This document shows positions 1 through 8,210 of a DNA stretch of 33,609 nt, piece after piece. Numbering within the stretch: position 1 is the first letter of the stretch; each line of letters opens with the position of its first letter. A program made the position numbers and the translations under genes. The stretch comes from UBA6382 sp963600315. Its GTDB lineage: Bacteria; Bacteroidota; Bacteroidia; Bacteroidales; Bacteroidaceae. The stretch spans positions 1 through 33,609 of the forward strand of contig CAVCAW010000035.1 in assembly GCA_963600315.1 (NCBI GenBank), given 5' to 3'. The notes below the pieces were generated by a model. It was not told the origin of the DNA, did no database searches, and saw only the letters and a program-made list of their open reading frames with translations.

Positions 1-301
1 GCTTCGTTTTACGCCGCCCTTTTCCACTACCTCACATAACTCGCTGACACTCAACTCTCTCACCTCATTTCACCCCAACCGACCCACATACGCTTCGTTC
101 TGTGCCCCATAATTTATGTCCGTTTCGGCGGAAACGCATATCAGTTTCGCCCGAAATGCTACTCCGTTTCCGCCGAAATTCCATCGCCAGCCCAAGCTTT
201 TTGCTGTAGTGTGTGTGTGCAAGTTTTTTGGGCTGACGGCTCAACTTTATTTTACTCTGCAACGTCGTGATGCGCAGCAGTGAGGTCGTAGGGTTTAGTG
301 C
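1..301. other. Left-edge intergenic region
   Basis: No convincing complete gene is visible between the left edge and the purA terminator. The region holds the repeat array at 123-178. On the minus strand a GTG codon at 63-61 opens a frame that stays open for 21 codons to the window edge (MRELSVSEL...). It could be the start of a gene lying to the left, but it is too short to support. The rest is unassigned. Confidence 0.5.
123..178. repeat. Palindromic 22-bp-period repeat array, copy 1 (3 units)
   Basis: Three 12-bp near-palindromes start exactly 22 bp apart: TTTCGGCGGAAA (123), TTTCGCCCGAAA (145) and TTTCCGCCGAAA (167). The 10-bp spacers are CGCATATCAG and TGCTACTCCG. The sequence after the last unit (TTCCATCGCCAG) nearly matches that after the array at 14607-14684 (TTCAATCGCCAG), so the two loci share a flank as well as the units. 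The array lies beyond the purA terminator and outside any supported gene. Confidence 0.85.
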
Positions 302-351
302 AAAAAAAAATGACCAACCTTGAGTCCCATAAACAGGACTCAAGGTTGGTC
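302..351 (-). terminator. purA terminator
   Basis: A perfect 16-bp stem (312-327 with 336-351) surrounds an 8-nt loop. On the minus strand it is followed by a run of nine T (302-310). It begins about 20 nt after the purA stop codon, which is the expected form and place for an intrinsic terminator of purA. Confidence 0.92.
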
Positions 352-372
352 GTCATTCGAAATATGATTAAA

Positions 373-1641
373 TTATTTTCTGACTACCGTAGCGTTGCGC
401 TCGGGACCTACCGACACGATGGTGATGGGGAGGCCGATGTATTTCTCGATGAAAGCGATGTAGTCTTTGAGTGCTTGGGGGAACTGTTCTTCAGAGGTGA
501 TGGTGGTGAGGTCGCAGTTCCAACCGGGTAGTTCTTCATAGACTGCCTCGCAGCCGTTGAGGTCATAGGGCACGTGGGTGATTGTCTCGCCGTTCTGCTT
601 ATAGGCGGTGCAGACCTTCACTGTCTCGAAGTCGTCGAGCACGTCGCTCTTCATCATGATGAGCTGGGTCACACCGTTGACCTCGACAGCATACTTGAGG
701 CTGACCAAATCGAGCCAACCGCAGCGGCGATTGCGACCGGTGACGGCTCCAAACTCGTGGCCGACTTCGCGGATATGGTCGCCCGTAGCGTCAAAGAGTT
801 CTACGGGGAAGGGGCCAGAACCTACGCGGGTGCTGTAGGCCTTGAAGACGCCATAGACATCGCCTATCTTGTTGGGGGCAATGCCAAGACCTGTGCAGAC
901 TCCACCAGTGGTGGTTGACGACGATGAAACCATAGGATAGGTTCCGTGGTCGATGTCGAGCATAGTGCCCTGTGCGCCTTCGGCAAGTACGCTCTTGCCC
1001 TCAGCTAGATATTTGTTGATTTCGATCTCGGAGTCTGTCAGCTGGAACGAGCGCATATACTCCACACCCTCGAGCCAAGTTTTCTCCTCTTGTTCTATGT
1101 CGTACTCATAGCCGATATTGTGGAGGATCTGTTCGTGGCGAGCCTTGAGTGCCTTGTATTTGGCATCAAAGTCGTTGAGAATGTCGCCAACCCTGAGGCC
1201 GATGCGGGCTGCCTTGTCGCTGTAGGTAGGACCAATGCCCTTGCCAGTGGTGCCGATTTTGCTTTTGCCCTTAAGCGATTCGTAGGCGCGGTCAAGCGCA
1301 CGATGGGTGGGCAGAATGAGGTGGGCGCGCTTGCTGATGTGCAGTCGGTCGCGCAGGGAATAGCCAGCGTCTTCGAGTTCCTTAGCCTCGAGCATGAAGA
1401 GGTCGGGGGCTATGACGCAACCATTGCCTATGATATTGATTTTGCCAGCGTCGAAGATTCCCGAAGGGATTGAACGCAGCACAAATTTCTTGTCATCAAA
1501 TATAATGGTGTGACCAGCGTTGGGACCGCCAGCGAAACGTGCTACCACGTCATACTGCGGTGTGAAGTAGTCTACGACTTTTCCTTTGCCTTCATCGCCA
1601 AACACGATGCCCAACAAGGCATCTACTTTTCCTTTTGTCAT
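373..1641 (-). CDS. purA: Adenylosuccinate synthetase
   Basis: Catalyses the GTP-dependent joining of IMP and aspartate to adenylosuccinate, the first committed step from IMP to AMP, in the cytoplasm. The 422-aa product has the usual family length. The N-terminal glycine-rich loop GDEGKGK is at residues 15-21, followed by GGPNAGHT with the conserved His at about residue 44. GTTGKGIGPTYSDK is near residue 130 and the substrate-loop sequence TGRNRRCGWLD is near residue 300. The ATG start at 1641 is supported by a well-formed promoter 48-78 nt upstream. The gene appears to be its own transcription unit, with a strong terminator just after the stop codon. Confidence 0.98.
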   Translation of the reverse strand: MTKGKVDALLGIVFGDEGKGKVVDYFTPQYDVVARFAGGPNAGHTIIFDDKKFVLRSIPSGIFDAGKINIIGNGCVIAPDLFMLEAKELEDAGYSLRDRLHISKRAHLILPTHRALDRAYESLKGKSKIGTTGKGIGPTYSDKAARIGLRVGDILNDFDAKYKALKARHEQILHNIGYEYDIEQEEKTWLEGVEYMRSFQLTDSEIEINKYLAEGKSVLAEGAQGTMLDIDHGTYPMVSSSSTTTGGVCTGLGIAPNKIGDVYGVFKAYSTRVGSGPFPVELFDATGDHIREVGHEFGAVTGRNRRCGWLDLVSLKYAVEVNGVTQLIMMKSDVLDDFETVKVCTAYKQNGETITHVPYDLNGCEAVYEELPGWNCDLTTITSEEQFPQALKDYIAFIEKYIGLPITIVSVGPERNATVVRK

Positions 1642-1688
1642 GATTTCTATATAATGTATTTATTTTCCAATGGATTTTACCCAATCGG

Positions 1689-1719
1689 CAAAGTTAGCAA
1701 ACGACACCGACATGGCAAA
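1689..1719 (-). promoter_or_regulatory. purA promoter
   Basis: On the minus strand, TTTG (1719-1716) is followed by exactly 19 nt and then TAACTTTG (1696-1689). This is a full match to the Bacteroidetes -33/-7 consensus TTTG-N19-TAnnTTTG. It lies between the AlkD-like gene and purA, so purA need not rely on readthrough from the upstream operon. Confidence 0.85.
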
Positions 1720-1734
1720 AAAAACTGTTGTAAT

Positions 1735-2382
1735 TCAGTCCTTTTCAAGCGAACAGAGGATTTTGTCGACCAAGGCAGACGGTTCCTCACCCGTAAGCGA
1801 ATATTTCAGCAGCGAATCGTAGGCTGACTTGCGCAGGTGGAGATTGTCGCTCCGCAAGGCGGCTGCCGCCTGGTCAAGATACTCATTTTCAGACTTCTTC
1901 ATCAGTGGATTGCCCGCCATGAACAGGCGCGACATGGTAAGGAAACCACACAGCTGAAACATGGGTCGCGCATCGGCAATCCACTCGAAGGCCTTGTCGG
2001 ACGCATAGGGCAGTCGGGAGAACAGCGACATCACGGTGTATTGGGCTTCTTCGGGATAGTGCATGGTCTCCACCCATATATCGGCGATGTCGGGATAGAA
2101 CGTTGCTGTCGGCTGCACGAGTCCCGCCAACAGCCGACACTCCCTAATGTCTTCTTTCCAGAGGTCTTGGGCGAGCTGGTGGTTTTCGCCTAGCTCTTGG
2201 GCGATAGAGATGAGGCGAGGCCACTCCACTCCGAAGATAAGCCGGTAGTTAAGCCCTTTTTCCCTCAGCGACTGCGCCAAGGGACCGTTCATCGAGGCGC
2301 GCAGCAGTTTCTTGACATACTGCACGTTGATTTCTTGAGGCGCGGTGCCGGCATCGCGAGTCAGATTTTCCTGATTTTGCAT
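1735..2382 (-). CDS. AlkD-like HEAT-repeat protein (DNA alkylation repair family, putative)
   Basis: A 215-aa, mostly helical protein without a signal peptide. The sequence LWKEDIRECRLLAGLVQP (from about residue 72) and the repeated helix pairs resemble the AlkD-like DNA alkylation repair family (HEAT-like repeats). Members of about this size are common in Bacteroidales. The family assignment is from memory of its members, and base-excision activity is not shown by anything seen here. The ATG lies 18 nt after the DPP III stop codon, so it is probably the last gene of the rlmN-pdxA-regulator-DPP III run. Its stop codon is only 15 nt before the purA promoter. A general HEAT-repeat scaffold role is the alternative. 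Confidence 0.75.
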   Translation of the reverse strand: MQNQENLTRDAGTAPQEINVQYVKKLLRASMNGPLAQSLREKGLNYRLIFGVEWPRLISIAQELGENHQLAQDLWKEDIRECRLLAGLVQPTATFYPDIADIWVETMHYPEEAQYTVMSLFSRLPYASDKAFEWIADARPMFQLCGFLTMSRLFMAGNPLMKKSENEYLDQAAAALRSDNLHLRKSAYDSLLKYSLTGEEPSALVDKILCSLEKD

Positions 2383-2400
2383 TGGGATAAGTGGGTAGAG

Positions 2401-4437
2401 TTATTCGTTGATGTAGGGCAGGAAGCCGTACTTGTCGGAGTAGCGGAGCATCTGCTCGGCATAGCCCTCGGTGTAGTCCACCTTGATGTCGGTGATGTTG
2501 CCGTTGGCATCAACCTGCGGGGTATAGACGGGATTGATGAAGCCCTTGTAGGGAGCAAGGTTCAAGGCATTGTAGCGCGCCAGCACTTCCTGGTGGAGCA
2601 CGGGGTCTACCTTGACAGCGTAGGTTTCTATCAGACTGCGTGCGCCCTCATAGTCACCCTCGCTCTTGACACGCTGAATCTCCTTGAGTAGTTCACCAAA
2701 CAGTCTGCGCAGAGCCACGTAATCGTTGACGCGCACATAGGTCTTGCCATCGCGTTTGATGAGCTCTACGACGTTGTCCTTCTTGCCGTGTTCGTAGGCC
2801 CAGCGTGCTATGAGTTGGCGGTTGCGCATGTGGGCTTCCTCAATGTCCTTGCCCGGCTGTATGCGCACCATCTGTGTCATCAGTCCGTTCATCATGTAGT
2901 GGTAGTAGTTGCTCTTGTAGGCATCGGGCGACGGGGTGAGTCCCAGCTCCACGAGTTTGGGGTCGGCAAGATAGTAGAGCGCAAAGAGGTCAGCCCTGGC
3001 CTCCTCGATGGCAGAGCCGTGGGCCTTGAGCGCATCGTCGCCCACTCCGTCGAGCAGACGGCCGCTGCCGTGGCCCAGACATTCGTGGAGGTCGGTGTGG
3101 AGGTCGTCACACACGTCACCGTAGTCGTCGATAAGTTTGCGGGTGGCATCGTCAATCACAAATTCATTATTGAAACCGTTGCCGTGGGCTGCCTTGTTGT
3201 AGGCATCGGTAAGGTTGCCGATGGTTACGCTCTTGGAGCCGTGCTGTTTGCGTATCCAGTTGCTGTTGGGCAGATTGATGCCTATGGCAGTCGACGGATA
3301 GAGGTCGCCACCCAGTATGGCTGCTGTGATGACCTTGGCAGAGATGCCCTTGCACTTATCCTTCTTGAAACGGGGGTCAACGGGCGAATTGTCTTCGAAC
3401 CACTGAGCATTGGAGCTGAGTTTCTCGGTGCGCCGTGTAGCATCGAGGTCCTTGAAGTTGGCAAAACCCTCCCAGCTTGCCTTCAGCCCGAGCGGGTCGC
3501 CATAGCTCTCAATAAAGCCATTGACGAAGTCCACCACGCTGTCGGTATCCTTGAGCCAAAGAATACTGTAGCGGTCGAAGGTCTTGAGGTCGCCAGTGGT
3601 ATAGAATTCTATTAGAGTCTTGATTACTGCCTCTTGCTGCGGATTTTCAGCCAGCTTTTCAGCCTTCTCGAGCCAGTATACTATTTTCTTTATGGCGGGA
3701 CCATAGAGACCATCCTTCACCCATTTGTCTTCTTGCAACTTGCCCTGCTTCTTCACGAGGCGGCTGTTGAGTCCATACATCACAGGCTCAGGATTGAGCG
3801 TGTCTTTCTGCGCCTCATAGAAAGCCTCGGCCTCGGCCTGAGTGACGCCAGAACCATAGTAGTTGCCGGCGGAGGTCTTGACGAGGTCCTCACCATCTTT
3901 CTGGTTGACTCTCATGGCCATCACGTTGGGGTCAAAGATTACGGGGAACACCTCTTTGCAAAATTCGTCTATGCTCTGTCCATTGCCCAACGGCAGTTTG
4001 CTGGAGTCAACACTAGCAAGAGCCTTGCGCAAGAACTCCTGGGAGAACTGCGGTGTCAACTTGTGGCAACCATAGTGGTGGTGAATTCCATTGGAGAACC
4101 ACACCTGTTTCAAGTAGACCTCCAAAGCCTTGAAGTCGGCACTGTTGCGGTCTCCCTGATAGTCGGTATAGACGGTTTCGAGCATCTTGCGTATGCGCAG
4201 GTTGTAGGACCCGTTTTGGTCAAAGAGAATGTCACGACCACACAATGCGGCTTCACTCAAATAATAGACAAGGGTTTTCTGTCGCAAAGACAATTGTTCG
4301 AATCCCGGCACTTTGTAGCGCAACATCTGGAGGTCGGCAAAGCGTTCGTTATTGTATTCAAAGTCGTCGGCAACCATTGGTGTCGCCGAAACAGCAGACA
4401 ATACTGCACTCATGATAATGGTTTTTAGTTTGTTCAT
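2401..4437 (-). CDS. Dipeptidyl peptidase III (M49 metallopeptidase)
   Basis: A zinc exopeptidase that removes dipeptides from the N-terminus of oligopeptides. The 678-aa protein carries both M49 signatures: HECLGH at 451-456 (the HExxGH zinc motif) and EEARAD at 478-483, which supplies the third zinc ligand. The first 23 or so residues (MNKLKTIIMSAVLSAVSATP, then MVADD) form a signal peptide, so the enzyme probably works in the periplasm on peptides imported from outside. The ATG overlaps the stop codon of the upstream AraC-type gene as ATGA, which suggests translational coupling. The AlkD-like gene follows after 18 nt. Confidence 0.95.
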   Translation of the reverse strand: MNKLKTIIMSAVLSAVSATPMVADDFEYNNERFADLQMLRYKVPGFEQLSLRQKTLVYYLSEAALCGRDILFDQNGSYNLRIRKMLETVYTDYQGDRNSADFKALEVYLKQVWFSNGIHHHYGCHKLTPQFSQEFLRKALASVDSSKLPLGNGQSIDEFCKEVFPVIFDPNVMAMRVNQKDGEDLVKTSAGNYYGSGVTQAEAEAFYEAQKDTLNPEPVMYGLNSRLVKKQGKLQEDKWVKDGLYGPAIKKIVYWLEKAEKLAENPQQEAVIKTLIEFYTTGDLKTFDRYSILWLKDTDSVVDFVNGFIESYGDPLGLKASWEGFANFKDLDATRRTEKLSSNAQWFEDNSPVDPRFKKDKCKGISAKVITAAILGGDLYPSTAIGINLPNSNWIRKQHGSKSVTIGNLTDAYNKAAHGNGFNNEFVIDDATRKLIDDYGDVCDDLHTDLHECLGHGSGRLLDGVGDDALKAHGSAIEEARADLFALYYLADPKLVELGLTPSPDAYKSNYYHYMMNGLMTQMVRIQPGKDIEEAHMRNRQLIARWAYEHGKKDNVVELIKRDGKTYVRVNDYVALRRLFGELLKEIQRVKSEGDYEGARSLIETYAVKVDPVLHQEVLARYNALNLAPYKGFINPVYTPQVDANGNITDIKVDYTEGYAEQMLRYSDKYGFLPYINE

Positions 4438-4820
4438 TGTTGTTCAAAAATCTTGTTCCTATACTCCTGCGGTGTAACGCCCTTGAGCTTGCAGAATGCG
4501 TTATACAGACTCTGGCGATTGGAGAAGCCACAACGCAGACCTATCATCTCGCACGACTTGCGCAGACACGAAGGCGACTCAAGCATCTTGCACACCTTGT
4601 TCACCCTCAAACGCTGCAGCAGCGAAGCGAAATTCTCGCCATAGTACAAGGCCATGACTGCCGACACGTCTCTCGGCGCAAAACCGTGGGTCTTGCACAA
4701 TTCGCCAGCCGAATAACCAGAGCGCAAGTATGCCTCACGCACAATGACCTCGGTGTTGATGGTCTGGAAAATTTTCTCGCGTTTTTCCTGTCCCAGTCTG
4801 TTGATGTATTCCCTAGCCAT
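4434..4820 (-). CDS. Stand-alone AraC-type helix-turn-helix protein
   Basis: A 128-aa protein whose C-terminal half matches the double helix-turn-helix DNA-binding domain of AraC/XylS regulators. The hallmark second HTH is readable as GLRCGFSNRQSLYNAFCKLK followed by GVTPQEYR. There is no room for a ligand-binding domain, only a short helical N-terminus, and no receiver or membrane segment. I chose the ATG at 4820; a TTG three codons upstream is possible. The gene begins 26 nt after the pdxA stop codon, and its TGA overlaps the DPP III start codon. Its targets cannot be read from the sequence. It may act constitutively, or its activity may be set only by its expression level. Confidence 0.85.
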   Translation of the reverse strand: MAREYINRLGQEKREKIFQTINTEVIVREAYLRSGYSAGELCKTHGFAPRDVSAVMALYYGENFASLLQRLRVNKVCKMLESPSCLRKSCEMIGLRCGFSNRQSLYNAFCKLKGVTPQEYRNKIFEQQ

Positions 4821-4846
4821 TAACGACAATCCTCCCGCAAACAGCT

Positions 4847-5951
4847 TTATTCCACATCGCGATGCCGTCCGCCGTCCTCACGCACCTTTATCTTGAGCGG
4901 GTTGGCAGAAGCCTCGTCTACCTGGTGACGACAACGCACAATGTCGATTGCCGAATAGATGGCCTGGCGGAACGAGTTTTCATCAGCCACACCCTTGCCG
5001 GCAATGTCGCATGCCGTGCCGTGGTCGGGCGAGGTGCGCACCAACTCAAGTCCTGCCGTGAAGTTGACTCCGTCATTGCCGCAGAGAGCCTTAAACGGTG
5101 CCAGTCCTTGGTCGTGATACATAGCCAGCNNNNNNNNNNNNNNNNNNNNNNNNNNNNNNNNNCACCGCATCGAAATGCTTGTACTGACCACTGCCAAAAA
5201 ATCCGTCGGCAGCATAGGGACCAAAGCACTGTACGCCCTTTTCCCTCATGGCATTGATGGCGGGCAGAATAATCTCTGACTCTTCAGAGCCGAGGAGTCC
5301 CTCATCTCCATTGTGGGGATTGAGCCCCAATACAGCTATGCGCGGTGCGCTAACCAAGAAATCGCGGTAGAGCGAACGCTGAAGCTGGGCTATGCAATGC
5401 TCCACCTTTTCCTGCGTGATGGCTCCAGCCACGTCCTTCAGAGGAAGGTGAGTGGTCACAAGCGCCACTCTCATCACAGGACTCATCAGAATCATGAGAG
5501 CATCGCCCGGATTGCCCGTTTCTCTTTCAAAGTACTCGGTGTGACCGTTAAACGGGAATTCGTCACAATGGATAGTATTCTTATTTATAGGAGCAGTAAC
5601 AATAGCATCTATAAGTCCCTCCTTATAGTCTTTCACGGCTCGCTGTAGTGAAAGCAAAGCAGCTCTGCCACTTTCGGGCGAAGAGTGCCCCAATTCTATC
5701 TTGACTTCTTCGTCAAAGCATGGCACCATATTGAGACAACCATCTATGGCATCCGCAGCGTCCGAGATGGTCTGGAAATTAGTCTCCAACCCGAGAGCTT
5801 TGCGGTGGAAAATGGCAGCCTTGGGCGAGCCATATACTATGGGCACACACAATTCGCTCACAGCCTCGTCGGCAAATGTCTTCAATATCAACTCATAGCC
5901 CACACCACTGAGGTCACCGTGGGTAATGCCTATTCTTATTTTATCGTTCAT
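4847..5951 (-). CDS. pdxA: 4-hydroxythreonine-4-phosphate dehydrogenase (interrupted by an assembly gap)
   Basis: NAD-dependent oxidation of 4-phosphooxy-threonine in the DXP-dependent branch of pyridoxal phosphate synthesis. Conserved metal-ligand histidines are visible in NGHTEYF, LGLNPHNGDEG and LAMYHDQG, and HGDLSGVG near the start is typical. The 33-N run at 5130-5162 splits the gene, and the two halves are in different frames. If the Ns and one of the two flanking G residues (minus strand) are removed, the halves join as ...HFDAV|LAMYHDQG..., the unbroken family sequence. This gives 356 aa in one frame (5951-5163 joined to 5128-4847). The gene is therefore most likely intact. The stop codon is 26 nt before the AraC-type gene. 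Confidence 0.93.
5130..5162. other. Assembly gap (33 N) inside pdxA
   Basis: A run of 33 undetermined bases. The flanking coding halves abut in the PdxA family with no intervening residues, so the true gap is probably zero length with one shared base. Confidence 0.95.
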
Positions 5952-6083
5952 CGCTATTCTTGTTGTTAGTCGTTATGGTTGTATACAGATTGTAGTTACT
6001 AATTCTTTAATTGTCGCCGCTTATTTAAGAGATTGCCGCCGCTCATTGGACACTCGCTGCTAAGAAGAGATGAAAGTTGTTAG

Positions 6084-7151
6084 CTATTCGAGTTCTCCAT
6101 TTTGTTTCTTCGTAGAGAGCAGCCCGCAGGCTGCTTCTATGTCCTGTCCTCGCGAAGCGCGCAGCGTGGCAAACAGCCCTTTAGAAGTCAGATAATTGCG
6201 GTTGCGCTTCATGCGGTCGGCAGGCACACCCTTAAACTGGCTGTCGGGTATGGAGTGAAACGGAATGAGGTTAACCTTGCAGTCCAGCCCCTTCAGCAAT
6301 TTCGCCAAGCGGTCAAAATGGTGCACTTTGTCATTGATGCCGTCGAAGAGAATGTACTCAAACGACAGGCGGCGCTGATGGTTGCCCTCACGCGGATCTT
6401 CCTCCGTGTGGTTGCGGCAAAAATCATATTGGCACAGCAACTCCACCACGTCCTCAATGGGATAAGGACGCTGGGCAGGCATGTAGGTTGCTCTGTCTTG
6501 TGCGAAGGCAAAGTGAAGACTGACGGCAAGATTACACTTGCTCTCGTCAAGGAAACGCCTCATGCCAGGAATGAGTCCTACCGTTGACACAGTGATACGT
6601 TTGGGACTCCAAGCCAGACCATAGTCGGCAGTAAGAATTTCCAATGCCTTCATCACGTTGTCGGTATTGTCGAAGGGTTCACCCTGCCCCATAAAAACTA
6701 TGTTGGTAAGCTTGTCGAATTGCGGCAGCGAATATATCTGGTTGAGGATGTCGCCTGCCGTGAGATTGGCCTTGAACCCCTGACGACCCGTCATGCAGAA
6801 CTTGCACCCCATTTTGCAGCCCACCTGAGACGATACGCACAGCGTAGCCCTGTCTTTTTCTGGAATAAAGACCGACTCTATGTAGTACCCCGCATCAGTC
6901 TGATAGAGATACTTGACCGTGCCATCCTTTGACTCGGCACTGTCAACGGGGCGCTGTCTGCCAAGCGAGAAATTTTCACTCAACAACAATCTGACTTTCT
7001 TGGACACGTTTGTCATATCGTCGAAACTGAAAATCTGTTTCTGATATAGCCATTGCGCCACCTGGCCCGCCACAAAACGCGGCTGGCCCAGTTCAACCAT
7101 AGTCCGTTGCAATTCTATCAGTGATTTTCCCGAGAGCTGTTGTTTTTCCAT
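6084..7151 (-). CDS. rlmN: Dual-specificity 23S rRNA/tRNA adenine C2-methyltransferase RlmN
   Basis: A radical-SAM enzyme that methylates C2 of A2503 in 23S rRNA and A37 in some tRNAs. The CxxxCxxC iron-sulfur motif is at residues 112-119 (CKMGCKFC), followed by MTGRQGFKANLTAGDI, and the catalytic C-terminal cysteine is in DIEAACGLL. I chose the ATG at 7151 (MEKQQLSGKSL, 355 aa). The frame stays open to 7232, but a TACCTTTG promoter element at 7172-7179 falls inside that stretch, so the longer form is unlikely. It is probably the first gene of a run with pdxA, which starts 132 nt downstream with no terminator or clear promoter between them. Confidence 0.96.
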   Translation of the reverse strand: MEKQQLSGKSLIELQRTMVELGQPRFVAGQVAQWLYQKQIFSFDDMTNVSKKVRLLLSENFSLGRQRPVDSAESKDGTVKYLYQTDAGYYIESVFIPEKDRATLCVSSQVGCKMGCKFCMTGRQGFKANLTAGDILNQIYSLPQFDKLTNIVFMGQGEPFDNTDNVMKALEILTADYGLAWSPKRITVSTVGLIPGMRRFLDESKCNLAVSLHFAFAQDRATYMPAQRPYPIEDVVELLCQYDFCRNHTEEDPREGNHQRRLSFEYILFDGINDKVHHFDRLAKLLKGLDCKVNLIPFHSIPDSQFKGVPADRMKRNRNYLTSKGLFATLRASRGQDIEAACGLLSTKKQNGELE

Positions 7152-7171
7152 CTTGCAAAATAATTTTACCA

Positions 7172-7179
7172 CAAAGGTA
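7172..7179 (-). promoter_or_regulatory. rlmN promoter (-7 element)
   Basis: TACCTTTG on the minus strand, 20 nt upstream of the rlmN ATG, is an exact match to the Bacteroidetes -7 consensus. No good TTTG lies at the expected distance upstream. That stretch is taken up by a hairpin (7182-7206). Confidence 0.65.
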
Positions 7180-7181
7180 AC

Positions 7182-7206
7182 AAAAAAGAGCCTTACAACG
7201 GCTCTT
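7182..7206 (-). terminator. Small hairpin with T tract just upstream of the rlmN promoter
   Basis: On the minus strand, AAGAGCC (7206-7200) pairs with GGCTCTT (7192-7186) around a 7-nt loop, and T residues run to 7182. It has the form of a weak intrinsic terminator. It lies about 200 nt after the trmO stop codon and would insulate rlmN from readthrough. Confidence 0.55.
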
Positions 7207-7403
7207 CTTGTCATATTTTTTCGCTCTTGCAACTTAACAGTTCACAGACTCATACTTGTCGGACCATGCCAACTGGCTAGCTCTAAATTGCCACACAAAG
7301 CCCATCTGACAACTTAGACTTGCTAGAGATCACGCAGCTAAGTCTGACTCATTACACGATGTCAACAACAGATTCAGCCTAGTTACTCTATGCCAACAAC
7401 AAT

Positions 7404-8096
7404 TCACGGAGCCTCTTTGACACACGCCACTACTTCAGCTCGCCCGCCATCTACTGTGAATTTCACCTCATGACCCGCAAAGACAAAGCCAAACACACGG
7501 CTGGGGTCTTGTCCGTAGCGTGGCCGCGGATCGCAAGCGAGCACTCGCCTGAGAGCCTCCGTCTTCACCTCACCAAGTTTCGCTGCCACATCTAGCGGAA
7601 CCACAACGTCGAGAGTCTCACCGCCAGAGTAAGCCTGACCATCCGTAAAACCGCCACGGGCATCGGGGTGGGCATCGGTATAGGCAAGATAGGGCTTGAT
7701 GTCATAAATGGGGGTACCGTTCATCAAGTCGGCACCCTCCACCAACAATACGGGGCCATCGGTGTCATCATAGTCCACACCGCACAGCTTGACGGCAGAA
7801 AGCCCAATGCTATTGGGGCGGAAGGGCGAACGCGTGGCGAATACCCCTACCCTCTTATTGCCGCCCAAACGGGGCGGACGGACGGTTGGTGACCACTCTT
7901 GACGATGGGCCTCGTTAAAATCCCACAGCAGCCACACGTAGTCGAAATCCTCTATTCCCCTCAATGCGTCAGTGTTGCGATAGGCGGGTTCAAAGACAAT
8001 GCGCCCATAGAGTCCGCTGACCACACCGCTCTGGCGTGGCACACCAAACTTGCTACCGAAATCGGTCTCGATATGCGCTATGGGGTTAATCTCCAC
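7404..8096 (-). CDS. trmO: tRNA (N6-threonylcarbamoyladenosine37-N6)-methyltransferase TrmO
   Basis: The SAM-dependent enzyme that adds an N6-methyl group to t6A37 in certain tRNAs (TsaA/YaeB family, beta-barrel fold). The 230-aa protein shows the family signature FATRSPFRPNSIGLS and, further on, DIKPYL and DPRPRY in the C-terminal part. The length is normal for the family. It lies 114 nt downstream of fhs. No perfect promoter is visible, but an inverted repeat (GTACAA-TT-TTGTAC, 8141-8154) lies 45 nt before the start and could be an operator. Confidence 0.93.
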   Translation of the reverse strand: MEINPIAHIETDFGSKFGVPRQSGVVSGLYGRIVFEPAYRNTDALRGIEDFDYVWLLWDFNEAHRQEWSPTVRPPRLGGNKRVGVFATRSPFRPNSIGLSAVKLCGVDYDDTDGPVLLVEGADLMNGTPIYDIKPYLAYTDAHPDARGGFTDGQAYSGGETLDVVVPLDVAAKLGEVKTEALRRVLACDPRPRYGQDPSRVFGFVFAGHEVKFTVDGGRAEVVACVKEAP

Positions 8097-8210
8097 TGGT
8101 GTGTTATGAATTATGCAAAAGGACTTGCCGCTTTGTCGTTGTACAATTTTGTACTTGTATTATGATATTGTCATACCGTCTTGTCCATAAGCCGTTATGT
8201 CATCATAATC

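Noticed and set aside
1..63. Start of a minus-strand gene at the left edge (GTG, 21 codons)
   Set aside because: Too short, with no promoter or recognisable sequence.
123..178. CRISPR-like array
   Set aside because: Units are 12 bp and vary, spacers are only 10 bp and partly conserved, and no cas genes are nearby.
2788..4428. Long plus-strand open frames opposite DPP III
   Set aside because: They mirror the codon pattern of a clear M49 peptidase and have no recognisable domains.
7152..7232. 27-residue N-terminal extension of RlmN
   Set aside because: It spans the promoter and terminator hairpin and is not part of the family.
8141..8154. Inverted repeat GTACAA-TT-TTGTAC before trmO as a firm operator
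   Set aside because: It is short and single-copy with no promoter defined around it, so it is only mentioned under trmO.
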